Shown: positions 16,306 to 31,300 of the stretch, piece by piece | Position numbering within the stretch: the stretch's first letter is position 1 | Layout: every line of letters begins with the position of its first letter | Assembly: GCF_001613265.1 (NCBI RefSeq) | Contig: NZ_BDCA01000002.1 | Span: 434,001 to 498,000, forward strand | DNA: 64,000 bases | Origin: Nocardia vermiculata NBRC 100427 | GTDB taxonomy: Bacteria; Actinomycetota; Actinomycetes; Mycobacteriales; Mycobacteriaceae | Reading direction: 5' to 3' | The notes under the pieces: model-generated | Databases searched by the model: none | What the model saw: the letters and a program-made list of their open reading frames with translations, nothing else | What the model was told of the DNA's origin: nothing | Translations under genes and position numbers: made by a program

Positions 16306-19300
16306 GGCCAGACCCGGGTAGTGCTGTTCCCATTCGTCGATCTCGGGCTGCCCGACCTGGACCAGCGGCAGATCCGACGGGGTCAGACCGCCGGCCTCCG
16401 GACGCCGGACATGCTCGGCGAGTGCGGTCAGTGCCGCCACCCACAGATCGGCGAAGTCCTGAACCCGTTGCTTGCCGAACAGTCCGGTCGGGAAGGCGAA
16501 GGAGGCCGACAGCTGGGCACCCTCGGGACCGTCGGTGACGATCGCGTTGATATCGATCGCCGCGTTGGCGGGCATATCGCGATCCATATCGGCATCGAGC
16601 TGCCCCAGATCGGCCACCGGCGCCCAGTCGAAGCCTTCGGTGCCGGAGGCAGTGCCGGTCGCCGAGGCCTGTTCGGCCGGCACGGCAGCGTCCGCACCGT
16701 TGCCACCGGCACTCGCACCGGTGTCCGCACGGCCCAGGTAGTTGAAGCTGATCTGCGGTGCGGCCCCGGAAGCAGCCAGTTGCGCACCGCTGTCCGGATC
16801 GAGATAACGCAGCAGGCCGTAACCGATGCCCTTGTCCGGCACCGCGAGCAGTTGTTCCTTCACCGATTTCACGATGTCGCTCAGGGCGGTGCCGCCCGCG
16901 AGCCCGTCGTTCACATCGGCGTCGCCCAGATCCAGTCGTACCGGGTAGGCGCTGGTGAACCAGCCGACCGTGCGCGACAGGTCCGCACCCGGCACCACGC
17001 TCTCCTCGCGGCCGTGGCCTTCGAGTTTCACCAGTGCCGCACCGCCGGTGGTGTCGCCGCGCCACGCGGCCACCGCCAGCGCGAGCGCCGACAGCAGGCC
17101 GTCGTTGACGCCGGCGCGGTACCGGTCGGGCACGCCGCTCAGCACCGCATCGGTCACCTCGGCGGGCAGCAGCACTTCGACTCGGTCGACGGTGGCGAAG
17201 GTATCGATCGCGGGATCGAAGGCGCGTTCGCCCAGCAATGGATCCGCGGTGTCGCAGATCTGCTGCCAGAACGGCAGTTCCGCGGTCCGTTCCCGGGTGG
17301 CGTCGACGAGGGCGTGCGCCCATCGCCGCATGGAGGTGCCGTTGGCCGGGAGCGTCACCGGCTGTGCCGCCTTCAACTGCGACCATGCGACCGCGAGATC
17401 CGGGATCAGGATGCGCCACGACACACCGTCGACAACGAAGTGGTGGGCGACGATCACGAGCACGTCCCGGCGCCGTGGAGTGGCAGCGTCTCCGGTCGCG
17501 GCGTCGGTGAAGGCGAACCACAGGAACTGCGCCATCACTGCCGCTGCCGGATCGAGGCGGCCGAGCGCGGCGTCGTATTCGGCGCTCGCGCGGCGCGACA
17601 ATTCCGCATCGCTGATGTCCGCGGGCAGTTCGACCCGATGCACCAGGGCATCGACGTCGACCGCACCCGGCTCCAGGGCCTCGAACTGCCACCCGTCCCC
17701 GGTGTCCGCCGCGGCCGCATCGTTGCGCCGCAATCGGGTCCGTAGCACGTCGTGATGGTCGAAGACGGCGGCGACGGTCGCGACCAGGGTTTCCCGATCG
17801 GTGTCGTCGGGCAACCGCAGCGCCATGGCCTGCGAGAACCGCTGATACGACGAACCGGTCCCCAGAATCGAGGCCATGATCGGCGTCAGCGGGATCTCAC
17901 CCACGCCGCCACCCGGCAGCTCGGCGAGCACCTGCTGTTCGGATTCGCCCGCACGAGTGGCGATTTCGGCGAGACCGGCCACGCTGCGACGTTCGAAGAC
18001 CTCACGCGGGGTGAACAGCACTCCGCGTGCCTTCGCCCGCGACACCAGCTGGATCGACAGGATCGAGTCACCGCCGAGTGCGAAGAAGGAGTCGTCGAGA
18101 CCGACCTGCTCCACACCCAGCACCTCGGCGAAGACCTCGGCGATGGTCGCTTCCAAGGCACTGCTCGGTGCCCGGAACTCACGCGGCGCGAGCTGCGGTT
18201 CGGGCAGCGCCCGCCGATCCAGCTTGCCGACCGGGGTCAGCGGGATCTCGTCCAGCACCACGATCGCGGAGGGCACCATATGCGGTGGCAGTACCTCGGC
18301 CACATGCTCGGTGACCCGGGCGGGATCGACCGCGCGGCCGGGAACGCCGAGCACGTAGGACACCAGAATGGTGGCGCCGGCGGCGGTTTCGCGGCCCATG
18401 GTGATCGCGAATTCCACATCCGGATGCCGGCCCAGCACCGCATCGATCTCACCGAGCTCGATCCGGAAACCACGAATCTTCACCTGGAAATCGGTACGGC
18501 CCACATAATCCAGCTCCCACCGCACCTCCGCCCGAGCGACATTGCCCGCACGCTGCTCCGCCTCGGCCCACCAGCGCACCACATCACCCGTGCGGTACAT
18601 CCGCGCTCCCGGCGCACCCCACGGGTTGGGCACGAAACGCTCCGCGGTGAGACCCGGCCGCTGCTGATAGCCACGCGCCACCGCACCACCGGAAAGGAAC
18701 AGTTCACCGGCAACGCCGGGGGGCACCGGATTCATCCGCGCGTCGAGGATCAGCGCCGAGATACCGTGCACCGGAGTACCGATGGTGACGTGCTGCCCCG
18801 GCGACAGCCGCGCGTAGGTGGAGATGATCGTCGTCTCGGTCGGCCCGTAGGCATTGAAGTACTTGCGGCCCGGTTCCCACTTGGCGAGCAGCTCCGGCGT
18901 GGTCACATCACCACCCACCGACGCCACCAGCAACTGCTCCTGATCGGCCGGATCCATCGTGCCCAGCACCGCCGGCGTGATGATCGTGTGCGTCACCCCC
19001 TCGCTCCGCAGCAACTCCGCCAGATCCGGGCCACCGATGAGTTGCGGCGGTGTGACCACCAGGGTGGCACCGACATAGAAGGCGCAGACCCATTCCAGCA
19101 CCGACGGGTCGAAGCTCGGCGAGCAGATATGCAGGAACCGATGCTGCGGCTCCAGCTCGTACAGGCTGGTCGCCACATCCGCCAAGCCGCCGATACCCGC
19201 GTGGGTCACGGTGACGCCCTTGGGCTTACCGGTCGACCCCGAGGTGTAGATGACGTAAGCCGGATGTGCCATCCGCAACGGCACGATGCGGTCCGCGTCG

Positions 19301-22300
19301 GTGACCGGCGCGGGCGAATGCTGCGCGCACAGTTCGTCGGTCGCGGGATCGTCGAGCACCAGCCAGTCGACGTCGGCGGGCAGTGCACCCACATGTTCCG
19401 AGCCGGTGATGCCCAGTACCGCACCGGAATCGGTGAGCATGTGCCGCACCCGATCCTCGGGATAGTTCGGATCCACCGGCACGTGCGCGCCGCCGGCCTT
19501 GGTGACCGCGAGGACCGCCAGGACCATCTCGTAGGACCGCGGGAACGACACCGCGACCAGCTTCTCGGGTCCGACGCCGCGCTCGATCAGCACCCGGGCC
19601 AGACGCGACGACCGGTCTTCGAGTTCGCCGTAGGTGATGGATTCGCCGTTGTAGCGCACCGCGATCCGGTCCCGGCCCAGCCGTGCACCGTGGCTCATCA
19701 GATCCGGCAGCAGCCCGGTCGCCATCACCTCGTCACCGTGGACATGGGTGAGCAGCTCGTATTCGGCGGTGCTCAGCAGCGACAGGTCACCGACCGCGGT
19801 GTGCGGCTGCGCGACCAGGGCCTCGAGCAGCCGGGTGAACCGCTGTGCGAACACCTCGACCGTGGCGTCGTCGAACAGGTCACGGGCATAGGAGAATTCG
19901 GCGTACATGCCGTTGCGTCCGTCGTCGGACTCCCGGACGGTCAGCGACAGGTCGAACTTCGCGGTGTCGACGTCGAAGTCCAGCGCCGAGACGCTCAGCC
20001 CGGGCAGTTCGAAGGTGCTCTCGGGCAGATTCTCGAACGACAACGCCACCTGGAACAGCGGATGGCGTGCGGTGGAGCGTTCCGGATTCAGCAGCTCCAC
20101 CAGCCGCTCGAACGGGATGTCGGCGTGTGCGAACGCCTGCAGATCCGCATCCTTGGCGTGGGCGAGCAACTGTCCGAAGGTCAGTTCTCCGCGCACGTGG
20201 GTACGCAACACCAGGGTGTTGACGAACATACCGACCAGATCATCGAGTTCGGCCTCACCGCGGCCCGCGATCGGGGTGCCGATCGCGATGTCGTCGGTGC
20301 CCGACATCCGGGCCAGGAACAGCGCAAGCGCGGTATGCACCACCATGAACAGGGTGGCGTTCTCCTCGCGGGCGGTGCGCTGCAGCCCGGCGTAGAGCTC
20401 GTTGCCGATCGGGAACAGCACCCTGCCGCCCTCGAAGGACTGCACCGTCGGGCGCGGACGATCCGCGGGCAGGTTCAGCTCGTCCGGGATGCCGGCCAGC
20501 GCGTGCCGCCAGTAGTCGGCCTGTGCGTGCAGCAGGCTCTGTTCGTCGTCCTCGGCGCCCAGCAGATCGCGCTGCCAGATGCTGAAATCGGCGTACTGCA
20601 CCGGCAGTGGCGCCCAAGCCGGCGCCGCGCCCTCGGCCCGAGCGGCATAGGCGACCATCAGATCTCGGGTCAGCGGTCCCATCGACCAGCCGTCGGACGC
20701 GATGTGATGCGCCACGAACACCAGCACGAATTCCGCGTCCGCCACCTGGAACAGGCGCACCTGGAACGGAACCTGGGTGGTCACGTCGAAACCGGTCGTC
20801 ACCGCCGCGGTGACCGCCGCCGCGACCTCGGATTCCGCGATCCGCACCGGTGCGAGATCCACCGGGACCTCCGCGGGAGACAGCACCCGCTGCACCGGAC
20901 CGGACTCGGTCTCCGGGTAGACGGTGCGCAGAATCTCGTGCCGGGTGATCAGATCGGCGACCGCCTCGCGCAGTGCCGAGACCTCGAGCCCACCCGAGAG
21001 CCGGATCGCGACCGGAATGTTGTTCACCGACGAGGTGGTGTCGAACTGGTTCAGGAACCACATGCGGTTCTGCGCCAGCGACAGCGGCACCAGCTCGGGG
21101 CGCGCGCCCGCGGTCAGCGGCGGACGGCCACCGGCACCGGCCTGCTGTTCGACCTTCGCCGCCAGCCCGGCCACGGTCGACGCCTCGAACAACGCCCGCA
21201 CCGGTACCCGGGTGTCGAGCCGGGCACCCAGCCGCGCCGCGACCTGGGTGGCCAGCAGCGAGTTACCGCCGAGAGCGAAGAAGTCGTCGTCGGCACCGAC
21301 CCGGTCCGCGCCGAGCACATCGGTGTACACCGCGGCGACTGCCTCTTCGATCGGGGTCGAGGGGGCACGGAATGCGGTGGTCTCGAATTCGGGTTCGGGC
21401 AGCGCGCGCCGATCCAGCTTGCCGTTGACGTTGCGCGGCAACGCCTCGAGTTCCACGAAGGCCGCGGGCACCATGTAGGACGGCAGGGCCTCGTTCAGGG
21501 CCACCTTCAACTGCTCGAGGTCGATGCTGCCGTGCGCGGGTACCAGGTAGGCCACCAGCCGGTCACCGATCCGCGGATCGGACTTCGCGAGCACCGCCAC
21601 CTGTGCGATCTCGTCGAGCGACAGCAGCGCCGACTCGATCTCACCGAGTTCGATACGGAAACCACGGATCTTGACCTGGAAGTCGGTGCGGCCCCGGTAC
21701 TCCAGCTCACCCGCGGCGTTCCAGCTCACCAGGTCACCGGTGCGGTACATCCGGGTGCCGGGGTCGAACGGATTCGCCACGAAACGATCGGCGGTCAGGT
21801 CCGGGCGCGCGAAGTAGCCGCGCGCCAGCTGCACACCCGCGAGGTACAGCTCACCCGAAACACCGTCCGGCACCGGATGCAGCCGCGAATCCAGCACGTA
21901 CACCTGGCTGTTCCATTCCGGCGCACCGATCGGCACCGAATGCTCGTCGGCCTCGGTGACGCGGTGGCTGGTGATCGAGACCGCGGCCTCGGTCGGACCG
22001 TAGAGGTTGAACAGCTCGGCGGCGTTGCCGCGCCGCAGCCGCTGCGCGGTCGCCGCGGGCAGCGCCTCACCGATGGCCAGTACGCGACGCAGTGAATTCG
22101 CCAGTGCGCCATCTGATTCGGTGAGCAGCGCATCCAGCATCGACGGCACCGCATGCAACGTGGTGACCGACTCGCGGGCCATCAATTCGTTCAAGTAGCC
22201 CGGATCGCGATGACCGTCGGCCGTCGCGATCACCAGTCGGCCACCACAGACGGCCGCGGACCAGAACTCCCAGACCGAGAGGTCGAAGGTAGCGGCGGTC

Positions 22301-25300
22301 TTCAACAGCACCGCGTCGTCGGGGCCGAGACCGAATTCTGCGGTCTTCCACAGCATCTGGTTGGCCACGGCCGCGTGCGGGACCGCCACCCCCTTCGGGC
22401 GACCGGTCGAACCGGAGGTGAAGATGACGTACGCGGTGTGCTCCGGGCGCAGGGGCGCCACCCGTTCGGCATCCTCCACCGGCGAGCCGTCTCCCTCGAG
22501 GGCGAGCTCGTCGAGGCGGACCACCGGCGCGAGCTCGGTCCCGAACGTCGCGGCGGTGTCGGTCAATACGCACACCACATCCGCGGTGTCGAGAATGTAG
22601 CCGGTGCGTTCGGCCGCCTGGTCCGGATCCACCGGCACATAGGCGCCACCGGCGACCGTCACGGCGTACATGCCGATCACCAGATCGACGGAGCGGCGCA
22701 TGGCCAGCGCCACCCGGGACTCCGGGCCCACGCCGCGCGCGATCAGATGCCGGGCCAGCACATTCACCCGCTGATCGAGTTCGGCGTAGGTGAGGCGGGT
22801 GCCGTCGGCGGCAACCAGGGCGGCACGGTCCCGGTGCGTGTCGATGGTGTCGTCCAGCAGTGCGGCCAGCGTCGCGGTCCGGTCCACCGGACGAGCGGTG
22901 GCATTACGCTCCGACACCAGCGCGGCGCGTTCGCTCGCCTGCAGCAGGTCGATATCGCCGACCGCCGCCGCGGGCGTCGCCACGATCGTCTCCAGCAATC
23001 GGACGAAGCGCTGCACGAAGCCGCCGACCGTCTCCCGATCGAACAGGTCGGTCGCGTAGGTGAAGATCCCGGTGATGCCCTCGGGCGTACCGGTCTCGCT
23101 GTAGCGGTCGGTCGCGATCAGGTGCAGGTCGAACTGCGAGAGCTGGGTGTCGAAGTCGACCCCGGAGACCCGCAGCCCGGGCAGTTCCAGCGTGGCCTGC
23201 GCCAGGTTCTGGAACGACAGGCCCACTTGGAACAGCGGGTGCCGCGCGGTGGAGCGGATCGGGTTGAGCACCTCGACCAGCCGCTCGAACGGCACGTCGG
23301 CATTGGCGAACGCCTGGATGTCGATATCGCGCTGGCGAGCCAGCAACTCGGTGAAAGCGGCGTTTCCGTCGACCTGGGTACGGAACACCAGGGTGTTGAC
23401 GAACATGCCGATCAGATCGTCGAGCACCGCTTCGCCGCGTCCGGCCATCGGCGTGCCGATCGCGATGTCGTCGGCGCCGGACAGGCGCGACAGCAACACT
23501 GCGAGAGCGGTGTGCACCACCATGAACAGCGTCGCACCCTCGGTGCGGGCGAGATCGATGAGCGCCCGGTGCAATTCGGCATCGATGCGCACCTCGACGG
23601 TGCCGCCGGCGAAGCTCTGCACGGCCGGGCGCGGGCGATCCGCGGGCAGGTCGAGCTGATCGGGCAGCTCGGCCAGAGCGCGCTGCCAGTACGCAACCTG
23701 CTTGGCGGCCAGCGAATCCGGATCGTCCTCGCTGCCGAGCAGCTCCCGCTGCCAGATGCTGTAGTCGGCGTACTGCACCGCCAGCGGCGCCCAGTTCGGT
23801 GCCAGTCCCTCGGCCCGGGCCGCGTAGGCGGTCATCAGATCGCGCGTCAGCGGGCCCATCGAGGAACCGTCACCGGAGATGTGGTGTACCACCATCGCGA
23901 GGACGTATTCACCTGCGGCGGTCCCGGTTTCGGCGGCATCGGCGGCAGTGTTGTCGGGGCGCACCTCGAGCAGGGCGACCCGCAGCGGCACCTCGGTGGT
24001 GACATCGAAGCTGGTGCCCATCAGCGCGAGCACCTCGGACTCCACCCCGGCGGAATCGGTGACCCGGACCTCGAGCTCCGGAATCGCCTGGGCCGCGGGC
24101 AGGATCACCTGCACCGGCCCCTCGTCGGTCTGCGGGTACACGGTGCGCAGGATCTCGTGGCGCGCCACCAGATCCGCCATCGCCGCGCGCAGTGCCGAGA
24201 TGTCCAGCGCGCCGCTCAGGCGTACCGCGACGGGCACGTTGTAGGCGGCCGACGTGGTGTCGAACCGGTTCAGGAACCACATCCGGTTCTGCGCCAGCGA
24301 CAGCGGGATCCGCGCGGGTCGTGGACCGGCGGTCAGCGCGCGGCGCCCCCCGGCGCCGGCGTGCTGTTCCACCCGCACCGCGAGCGCCGCGACCGTGGAC
24401 GCCTCGAACAGCAGCCGCACCGGTACCCGTGTATCGAGCGCCTCTCCCAGACGGGCGGCCACCTGCGTGGCCAGCAGCGAGTTACCGCCCCAGGCGAAGA
24501 AGTCGTCGTCGCGGCCCATGGTGCCGGTGTCCTTGCTGAGCACCTCGGCGAAGGTGCCGGCCACGATCTGTTCGATCGGGGTCACGGGCGCGCGGAACAC
24601 CGCCTTCTCGAAGGCCGGTTCCGGGAGCGCGGCCCGATCCAGTTTGCCGTTCGCGTTGAGCGGCAACGCATCCAGCGGCATGAAGACCGACGGCACCATG
24701 TACGAGGGCAGCTGCTCCGCCAGCGCGGCCTGCAACACCTGCTTGTCGGTGGCGCTGCCGACCACGTAGGCCACCAGCCGGTCGCCGATGTGCGGATCGG
24801 TGTGTGCCACCACCGCGGTCGCGGTGACGCCGGGCTGCCGCGCCAGCACCGACTCGATCTCACCGAGCTCGATGCGGAAACCACGGATCTTGACCTGGAA
24901 ATCGGTACGACCGCGATAGTCCAGCTCCCCGTCGGCATTCCAGGCCACCAGGTCGCCGGTGCGATACATCCGCTCGCCGGTGCCGAACGGATCGGCGACG
25001 AAGCGGTCCGCCGTCAGATCCGCGCGCCCGAAGTAGCCGCGCGCCAGCTGCGTGCCGGACAGATACAGCTCACCCGAGACACCCACCGGAACCGGCCGCA
25101 GCCGCGAATCCAGCACGTACACCCGGCTGTTCCACTCCGGCGCACCGATCGGCACCGAATGCTCGTCGGCCTCGGTGACACGGTGGCCGGTGATCGAGAC
25201 CGCGGCCTCGGTCGGACCGTACAGGTTGAACAGTGCGGCTTCGCCGGCCTCCAGGAACCGGCGCGCGGTCGCCGCGGGCAAGGCTTCACCGATGGCCAAC

Positions 25301-28300
25301 ACCCGCTGCAGCGAGGAGCTGAGCATGCCCTCGCTCTCGGTGAGCAGGGCGTCCAGCATCGACGGCACCACATGCAGCGTGGTGACCGCGGTACCGAGCA
25401 TCAGCTCGTTGAGGTAGGCCGGATCGCGGTGGCCGGCGGGCGCGGCCATCACCAGGCGGCCACCGCAGGCGGCCGCGGTCCAGAACTCCCACACCGACAG
25501 GTCGAACGTCGCAGCGGTCTTGAGCAGCACCGAATCCGCGGCGCCGAGACCGAATTCGGCGACCTCCCACAGCAACTGGTTGACAATGGCACCGTGCGAG
25601 ACCACCACGCCCTTGGGGCGCCCGGTGGAACCGGAGGTGAAGATGACGTAGGCCGCATTCGCCGGAGTGAGCTCGCGCAGTCGTTCCGGCGCGGTGATCG
25701 GACCCGACGCATATCCGGACAGTTCCAGGCGATCCAGTTCGATGACCGGTCGCCGCGGGGTCCAGGCCAGGGCCGCGGGCGCCCCGTCGGTCCCGGAGGC
25801 CGCCACCGTCTCCGAGGTACTCAGCACACATGCCGGTGCCGCGGTCTCGAGGATGTACTCGATGCGCTCGGCGGGCTGTCCCGGATCGACCGGCACATAA
25901 GCGGCACCCGTCTTGGCCACCGCGTACATCGCCACGATCAGCTCGACCGAGCGATCCAGCGCCAGCGCCACCCGGTCCTCGGTACCGATACCGCATTCGA
26001 TCAGGTAGCGGGCCAGGCGGTTCACCCGGATGTCGAGATCACCGTAGGTCAGCACCTGCTGCGCGACACCGGTCGCTTCCGCGTCTGCCAGCAGCGCAAC
26101 CGCCGTCGGATCGGCAGCCACCGTCGCGTCGAGCAGCGAGACCAGGGTGGCCTCGGTATCGACCGAATGAGCGGTGTCGTTCCATTCGGAGAGGATTCGC
26201 GTGCTCTCCGCCGCGTCCAGTAGGTCGATATCCCCGATCGGGGCGCTCGCGTTCGCCAGTACCGCATCCAGCACCAGCACGAACCGGTCGGCGAAGCTCT
26301 GCACCGTCGACTCGTCGAAAAGATCGATGGCGTAACCGAATTCGGTGATGATCTCGGCCGGTGCACCGTCCTCGGCATACCGGTCGTAGAGCGTCACGTG
26401 CAGGTCGGTTTTGGCCAGCTGGGAATCGAAATTCACCGCGCTCACCGACAGACCGGGCAACTCCAGTTCGGTCTCGGCCAGGTTCTGGAACGACAGCCCC
26501 ACCTGGAACAGCGGGTTGCGGGCGGTGGAGCGCACCGGGTTGAGCACCTCGACCAGCCGCTCGAACGGGACATCGGCGTGGGTGAAGGCCTCCAGGTCGC
26601 GATCGCGCACATCGGCGAGCAGTTCGGCGAAGCTCGCGTTGCCGTCGATCCGGGTGCGGAACACCAGCGTATTGACGAACATGCCGATCAGATCGTCGAG
26701 TTCACGTTCGCCGCGACCCGCGATCGGCGTGCCGACCGCGATGTCGTCGGTGCCCGACAGCCGCGAGAGCAGCACCGCCAGCGCGGCGTGCACCACCATG
26801 AACAGCGATGCGTTGTTGGCGCGTGCCAGCTCCTGCAGGCGGGCGTGCCGGTCCGGATCGATCTCGAACCGAATCGCCTTGCCTTGGAATGACTGTGCCG
26901 GCGGGCGCGGCCGATCGGTCGGCAACTCCAGCTGGTCCGGCAGACCGGCGAGGGCGGCGGTCCAGTAGGCCACCTGCTGGGCGGCCACCGACTCCGGATC
27001 GTCCTCGGAGCCGAGCACCGCCCGCTGCCACAGCGCATAATCGGCGTACTGCACCGGCAACGGAGTCCACTGCGGCACCTCACCCTGCACCCGGGCCGCG
27101 TAGGCAGCCATCACATCCCGCGCCAGCGGTCCCATCGAGGAGCCGTCGGCCGCGACGTGGTGCACCGTGAACGCGAGCACATGCTCGTCGACCCGCCCGT
27201 CGGGGCCGGTGATGGCGAACAGCGCAACCTTCAGCGGTACCTCGACGGTGACGTCGAAGGTGGTCATGGCGAATTCGAGGATCCGGTCGAGAAGCTCGTC
27301 CTCGGCAACCGCTACCGCTTCCAGGGCGGGTGCGGTGTCCGTCGCCGGCAGGATGACCTGCTGTGGGCCCTCCGCCGACCGCGGATAGGTGGTACGCAGC
27401 ACCTCGTGCCGGGCCAGCACGTCACCGAGGGCATGTTCCATCGCCGTGACGTCGAGGGCGCCGGACAACCGCACCGCGAGCGGGATGTTGTCGACCGCGG
27501 AGGTCGTGGTGTCGAACTGGTTGAGGAACCAGTAGCGCTGCTGGGCCGGCGACAGCGGAATCCGGTCCGGTCGCGGTCCGGCGAGCAGCTTCGGCCGCGT
27601 CCGGCCGGAGCCGGCGCCCTGTTCCAGGCGTGCGGCCAGCGCCGACACCGTGGAGGCCTCGAACAGGTCCCGCACCGCCAGTTGGATATCGAGGGCGGCA
27701 CCGAGCCGGGCGGTCACCTGGGTGGCGATCAGCGAGTTGCCGCCCAGGTCGAAGAAGTCGTCGTCGAGGCCGACTCGCGGCACCCCGAGCACATCGGTGA
27801 AGGTGCCGGCGACGATCTCCTCGATCGGCGTGGCGGGGGCCCGGAACTGCCGAGTCTCGAATACCGGCGCCGGCAGCGCCTTACGATCCAGCTTGCCGGT
27901 GGCGCCCAGCGGGAACGCATCCAGCACCACGTAGGCACTGGGGACCATGTAGCCCGGCAGCGCCGCGGTGAGCTCGGTGCGCACCGCATCGGGGTCGACG
28001 GTGGCGCCGGCTGCCGGCACCAGATAACCGACCAGCTGATCGCCGAGCCGATCGTCGGAGCGCACGACCACCACGGACTGAGCCACCGAGTCCAGCGCGG
28101 TCAGTGCGGACTCGATCTCGCCGAGTTCGATGCGCAGCCCGCGCAGCTTGATCTGGAAGTCGGTGCGGCCCAGATATTCCAGTTCGCCGTCGTGATTCCA
28201 GCGCACCAGGTCGCCGGTGCGGTACATGCGCTCACCGCTACCGAAGGGGTTGGCCACGAACCGATCCGAGCTCAGATCGGCGCGCGCGACGTACCCGCGG

Positions 28301-31300
28301 GCCAGTTGGTCACCGGCCAGATACAGCTCGCCCGCCGCCCCGGCGGCCACCGGATGCAGCCGTGCATCGAGCACGTACACCCGGGTGTTCCACACCGGGC
28401 GCCCGATCGGCACCGCGACGGTGTCGGCGGCACTCACCTCGTGATAGGTGACATCGACGGCGGCTTCGGTGGGGCCGTACAGGTTGTGCAGGCCGGCACC
28501 GGTCAGTTCGATCACGCGTTGTGCGGTCGTCGCCGGCAGCGCCTCACCCGATGCGAAGATCCGCTCCAGGGACACCGTGGTCTCCGAGGCTTCCAGCTGC
28601 GCGACGAACACCGACAGCATCGACGGCACGAAGTGCGCGGTGGTGACGTTCTCGGCTGCGATCAGCTCGGCCAGATACGCCGGATCGCGGTGACCGTCCG
28701 GTTTCGCGACGACCAGGCGAGCACCGACCTGCAGCGGCCAGAAGAACTCCCACACCGACACATCGAAGGTCGCGGGTGTCTTCTGCAGCACCACATCGTC
28801 GCTGTACAGGTCGTATTCGTCCTGCATCCAGGCCAGGCGGTTGACGATCGCGGCCTGGCTCACCGCCACCCCCTTGGGGCGGCCGGTGGAGCCGGAGGTG
28901 AAGATCACGTACGCCGTGTGCGCGGGGCGCAGCGCGGTGCGGCGGTCGGCGTCGGTCAGCGGGTCGCCGGAGTAGTCCGACAACTCCAGCTCGTCGATGG
29001 CCACGACCGTCCGCCCGTCGGCGCCCAGCGCCGGGTCGTGACTGTCGGCCGTGGTCAGTACGCAGACGGGTTCCGCGGTAGCCAGCACGTACTCGTTGCG
29101 CTCGGCCGGGTGGTCCGGATCCAGCGGCACATAGCCACCACCGGCGACGGTGACCGCGTACATGCCGACGACCAGTTCCAGGGAACGCCGCATATGCAGT
29201 GCGACCAGCGAATCCGGACCCACGCCCTGCGCGACGAGGTGGCGGGCGAGCCGGTTCACCCGGTCCGCCAGCTCACCGTAGGACAGAGTTGTCCCCTCGA
29301 AGGTGAGCGCCGGTTCCGCCGGATCGCGCTCGACCTGCATGGCGAACATCGACGCCAGGGTCAAGGTGGTGGTTCCGGCCTTGCGTCCGAGCACCACCCG
29401 GTCGACGTCGTAGGCGGTGGCGTTGCGGTTGCCCAGGATGGCGTGCCGCTCGGTGACGTCGAGCAGCTCGATGTCACCGAGCGGTGCGGCCGGATCGCCG
29501 ACGACCGCGGTCAGCATCCGCACCAGGCGTTCGGCGAAGCCGGTGACCGTGCGCGCATCGAATATATCGGTGGCGTAGGCCAATTCGGCCGACATGCCCT
29601 GCGCGGAGCCGTCCTCGGCGAAGCGCTCGGTCAGGTTCAGATGCAGATCGAACTTGGCAGTCGCCACATCCAGCGGGAGCGCGGCGACCTCCAGCTCCGG
29701 CAGGGCGAAGGAGGCCGCACCGGTGTTCTGGAACGACAGCATCACCTGAAACAGCGGATGCCGGGCCTGCGAACGCGCCGGATTCAGAATCTCCACCAGC
29801 CGCTCGAACGGCAGATCGGCATGACCGAATGCGGCCAGATCGGAGTCCTTGGTGCGGGCGAGCAGTTCGGTGAACGACATCGCCGGGTCGACGCCACTGC
29901 GCAGCACCAGCGTGTTGACGAACATGCCGATGGCGTCGTCGAGCACCTGCTCACCACGGCCCGCCACCGCGGTGCCGATGGCGAGATCGTCGCTGCCGGA
30001 CAGCCGCGCCAACAGGGCCGCGAAGGCCGCGTGGGTCACCATGAACAAGCTCGCACTGTGCGTGCGGGCCAGCGCGTTGAGCTGGTGCACCAGCTCGGCA
30101 TCGAGTTCGAACTCGTGTACCGCACCGCGGTAGGAGGCCACCGCGGGCCGCGGCCGATCGGCCGGCAGGTCCAGCTGGTCGGGCAGACCGGCCAGCTGCT
30201 GCGACCAGTAGTCGACCTGCTGGGCGATCAGCGACTGTGGATCTTCCTCGGAGCCGAGCGTATCGCGTTGCCACAGTGCGTAATCGGCGTACTGCACCGG
30301 CAGCGGCGCCCAGCCCGGTGCGGTGCCGACCGACCGTGCGGCGTAGGCCACCATCACATCACGGGCCAGCGGCCGCACCGACCATCCGTCACCGGAGATG
30401 TGGTGGACGACGAACACCAGCACATGCTCCGGCGCGGCTTCCGCCGCACCATTGCTGCCGGGGTGCTCGACGCGCAGCAACTTGGCACGCACCGGTACCG
30501 CCTCGGTGACATCGAATCCGGTGAGTACCAGTTCACGGACCCGTCCGGGCAGTTCGGCCGCGCTGACCGGCTCGGCATCCAACTGCACCGCATCGCGGTC
30601 GGCGGGCAGGATCACCTGCACGCCTTGACCTTCGGAGGTTTCCGGGTAGACGGTGCGCAGCACCTCGTGCCGTTCCAGGACATCGGCGACCGCGTCACGC
30701 AGCGCGGCGACATCCAGCGTTCCGGTCAGCCGGACCGCCATCGGAATGTTGTTGACGGCGCTGGCGGTGTCGAAGCGGTTGAGGAACCACATCCGCTGCT
30801 GTGCGAGCGACAGCGGAATCTCGGCCGGGCGCGGGGCCGCGACCAGGGCGCGACGGCCACCGGAACCGGCGTGGGTTTCCAGCCGGGCCGCCAGTGCGGC
30901 GACGGTGGGTGCCTCGAACAGGGTCCGCACCGGCAGCCGGGTATCGAATGCCTGACCCAGCCGGGCGACCACCTGGGTGGCGATCAGCGAGTTGCCGCCC
31001 AGTTCGAAGAAGTCGTCGTCCAAGCCGACCGGGTTCGCCTCGATATCGATGCCGAGTACCTCGGCCACCGTCGCGGCGACGATCTCCTCGACCGGGGTGG
31101 ACGGGGCGCGGAACGTACGCGCCTCGAAGGCGGGCGCGGGTAGTGCGCGCCGGTCCAGTTTGCCGTTGGCGGTCAGCGGCAGTGCGTCGAGCACCACGAG
31201 CGCCGCGGGGACCATATAGGACGGTAGCCGGGCCGCCAGCCGGGCACGGACCTCGTCGGTGTCGATCTCCCCGGCACCGGGTGCGGGCACGACATAGCCG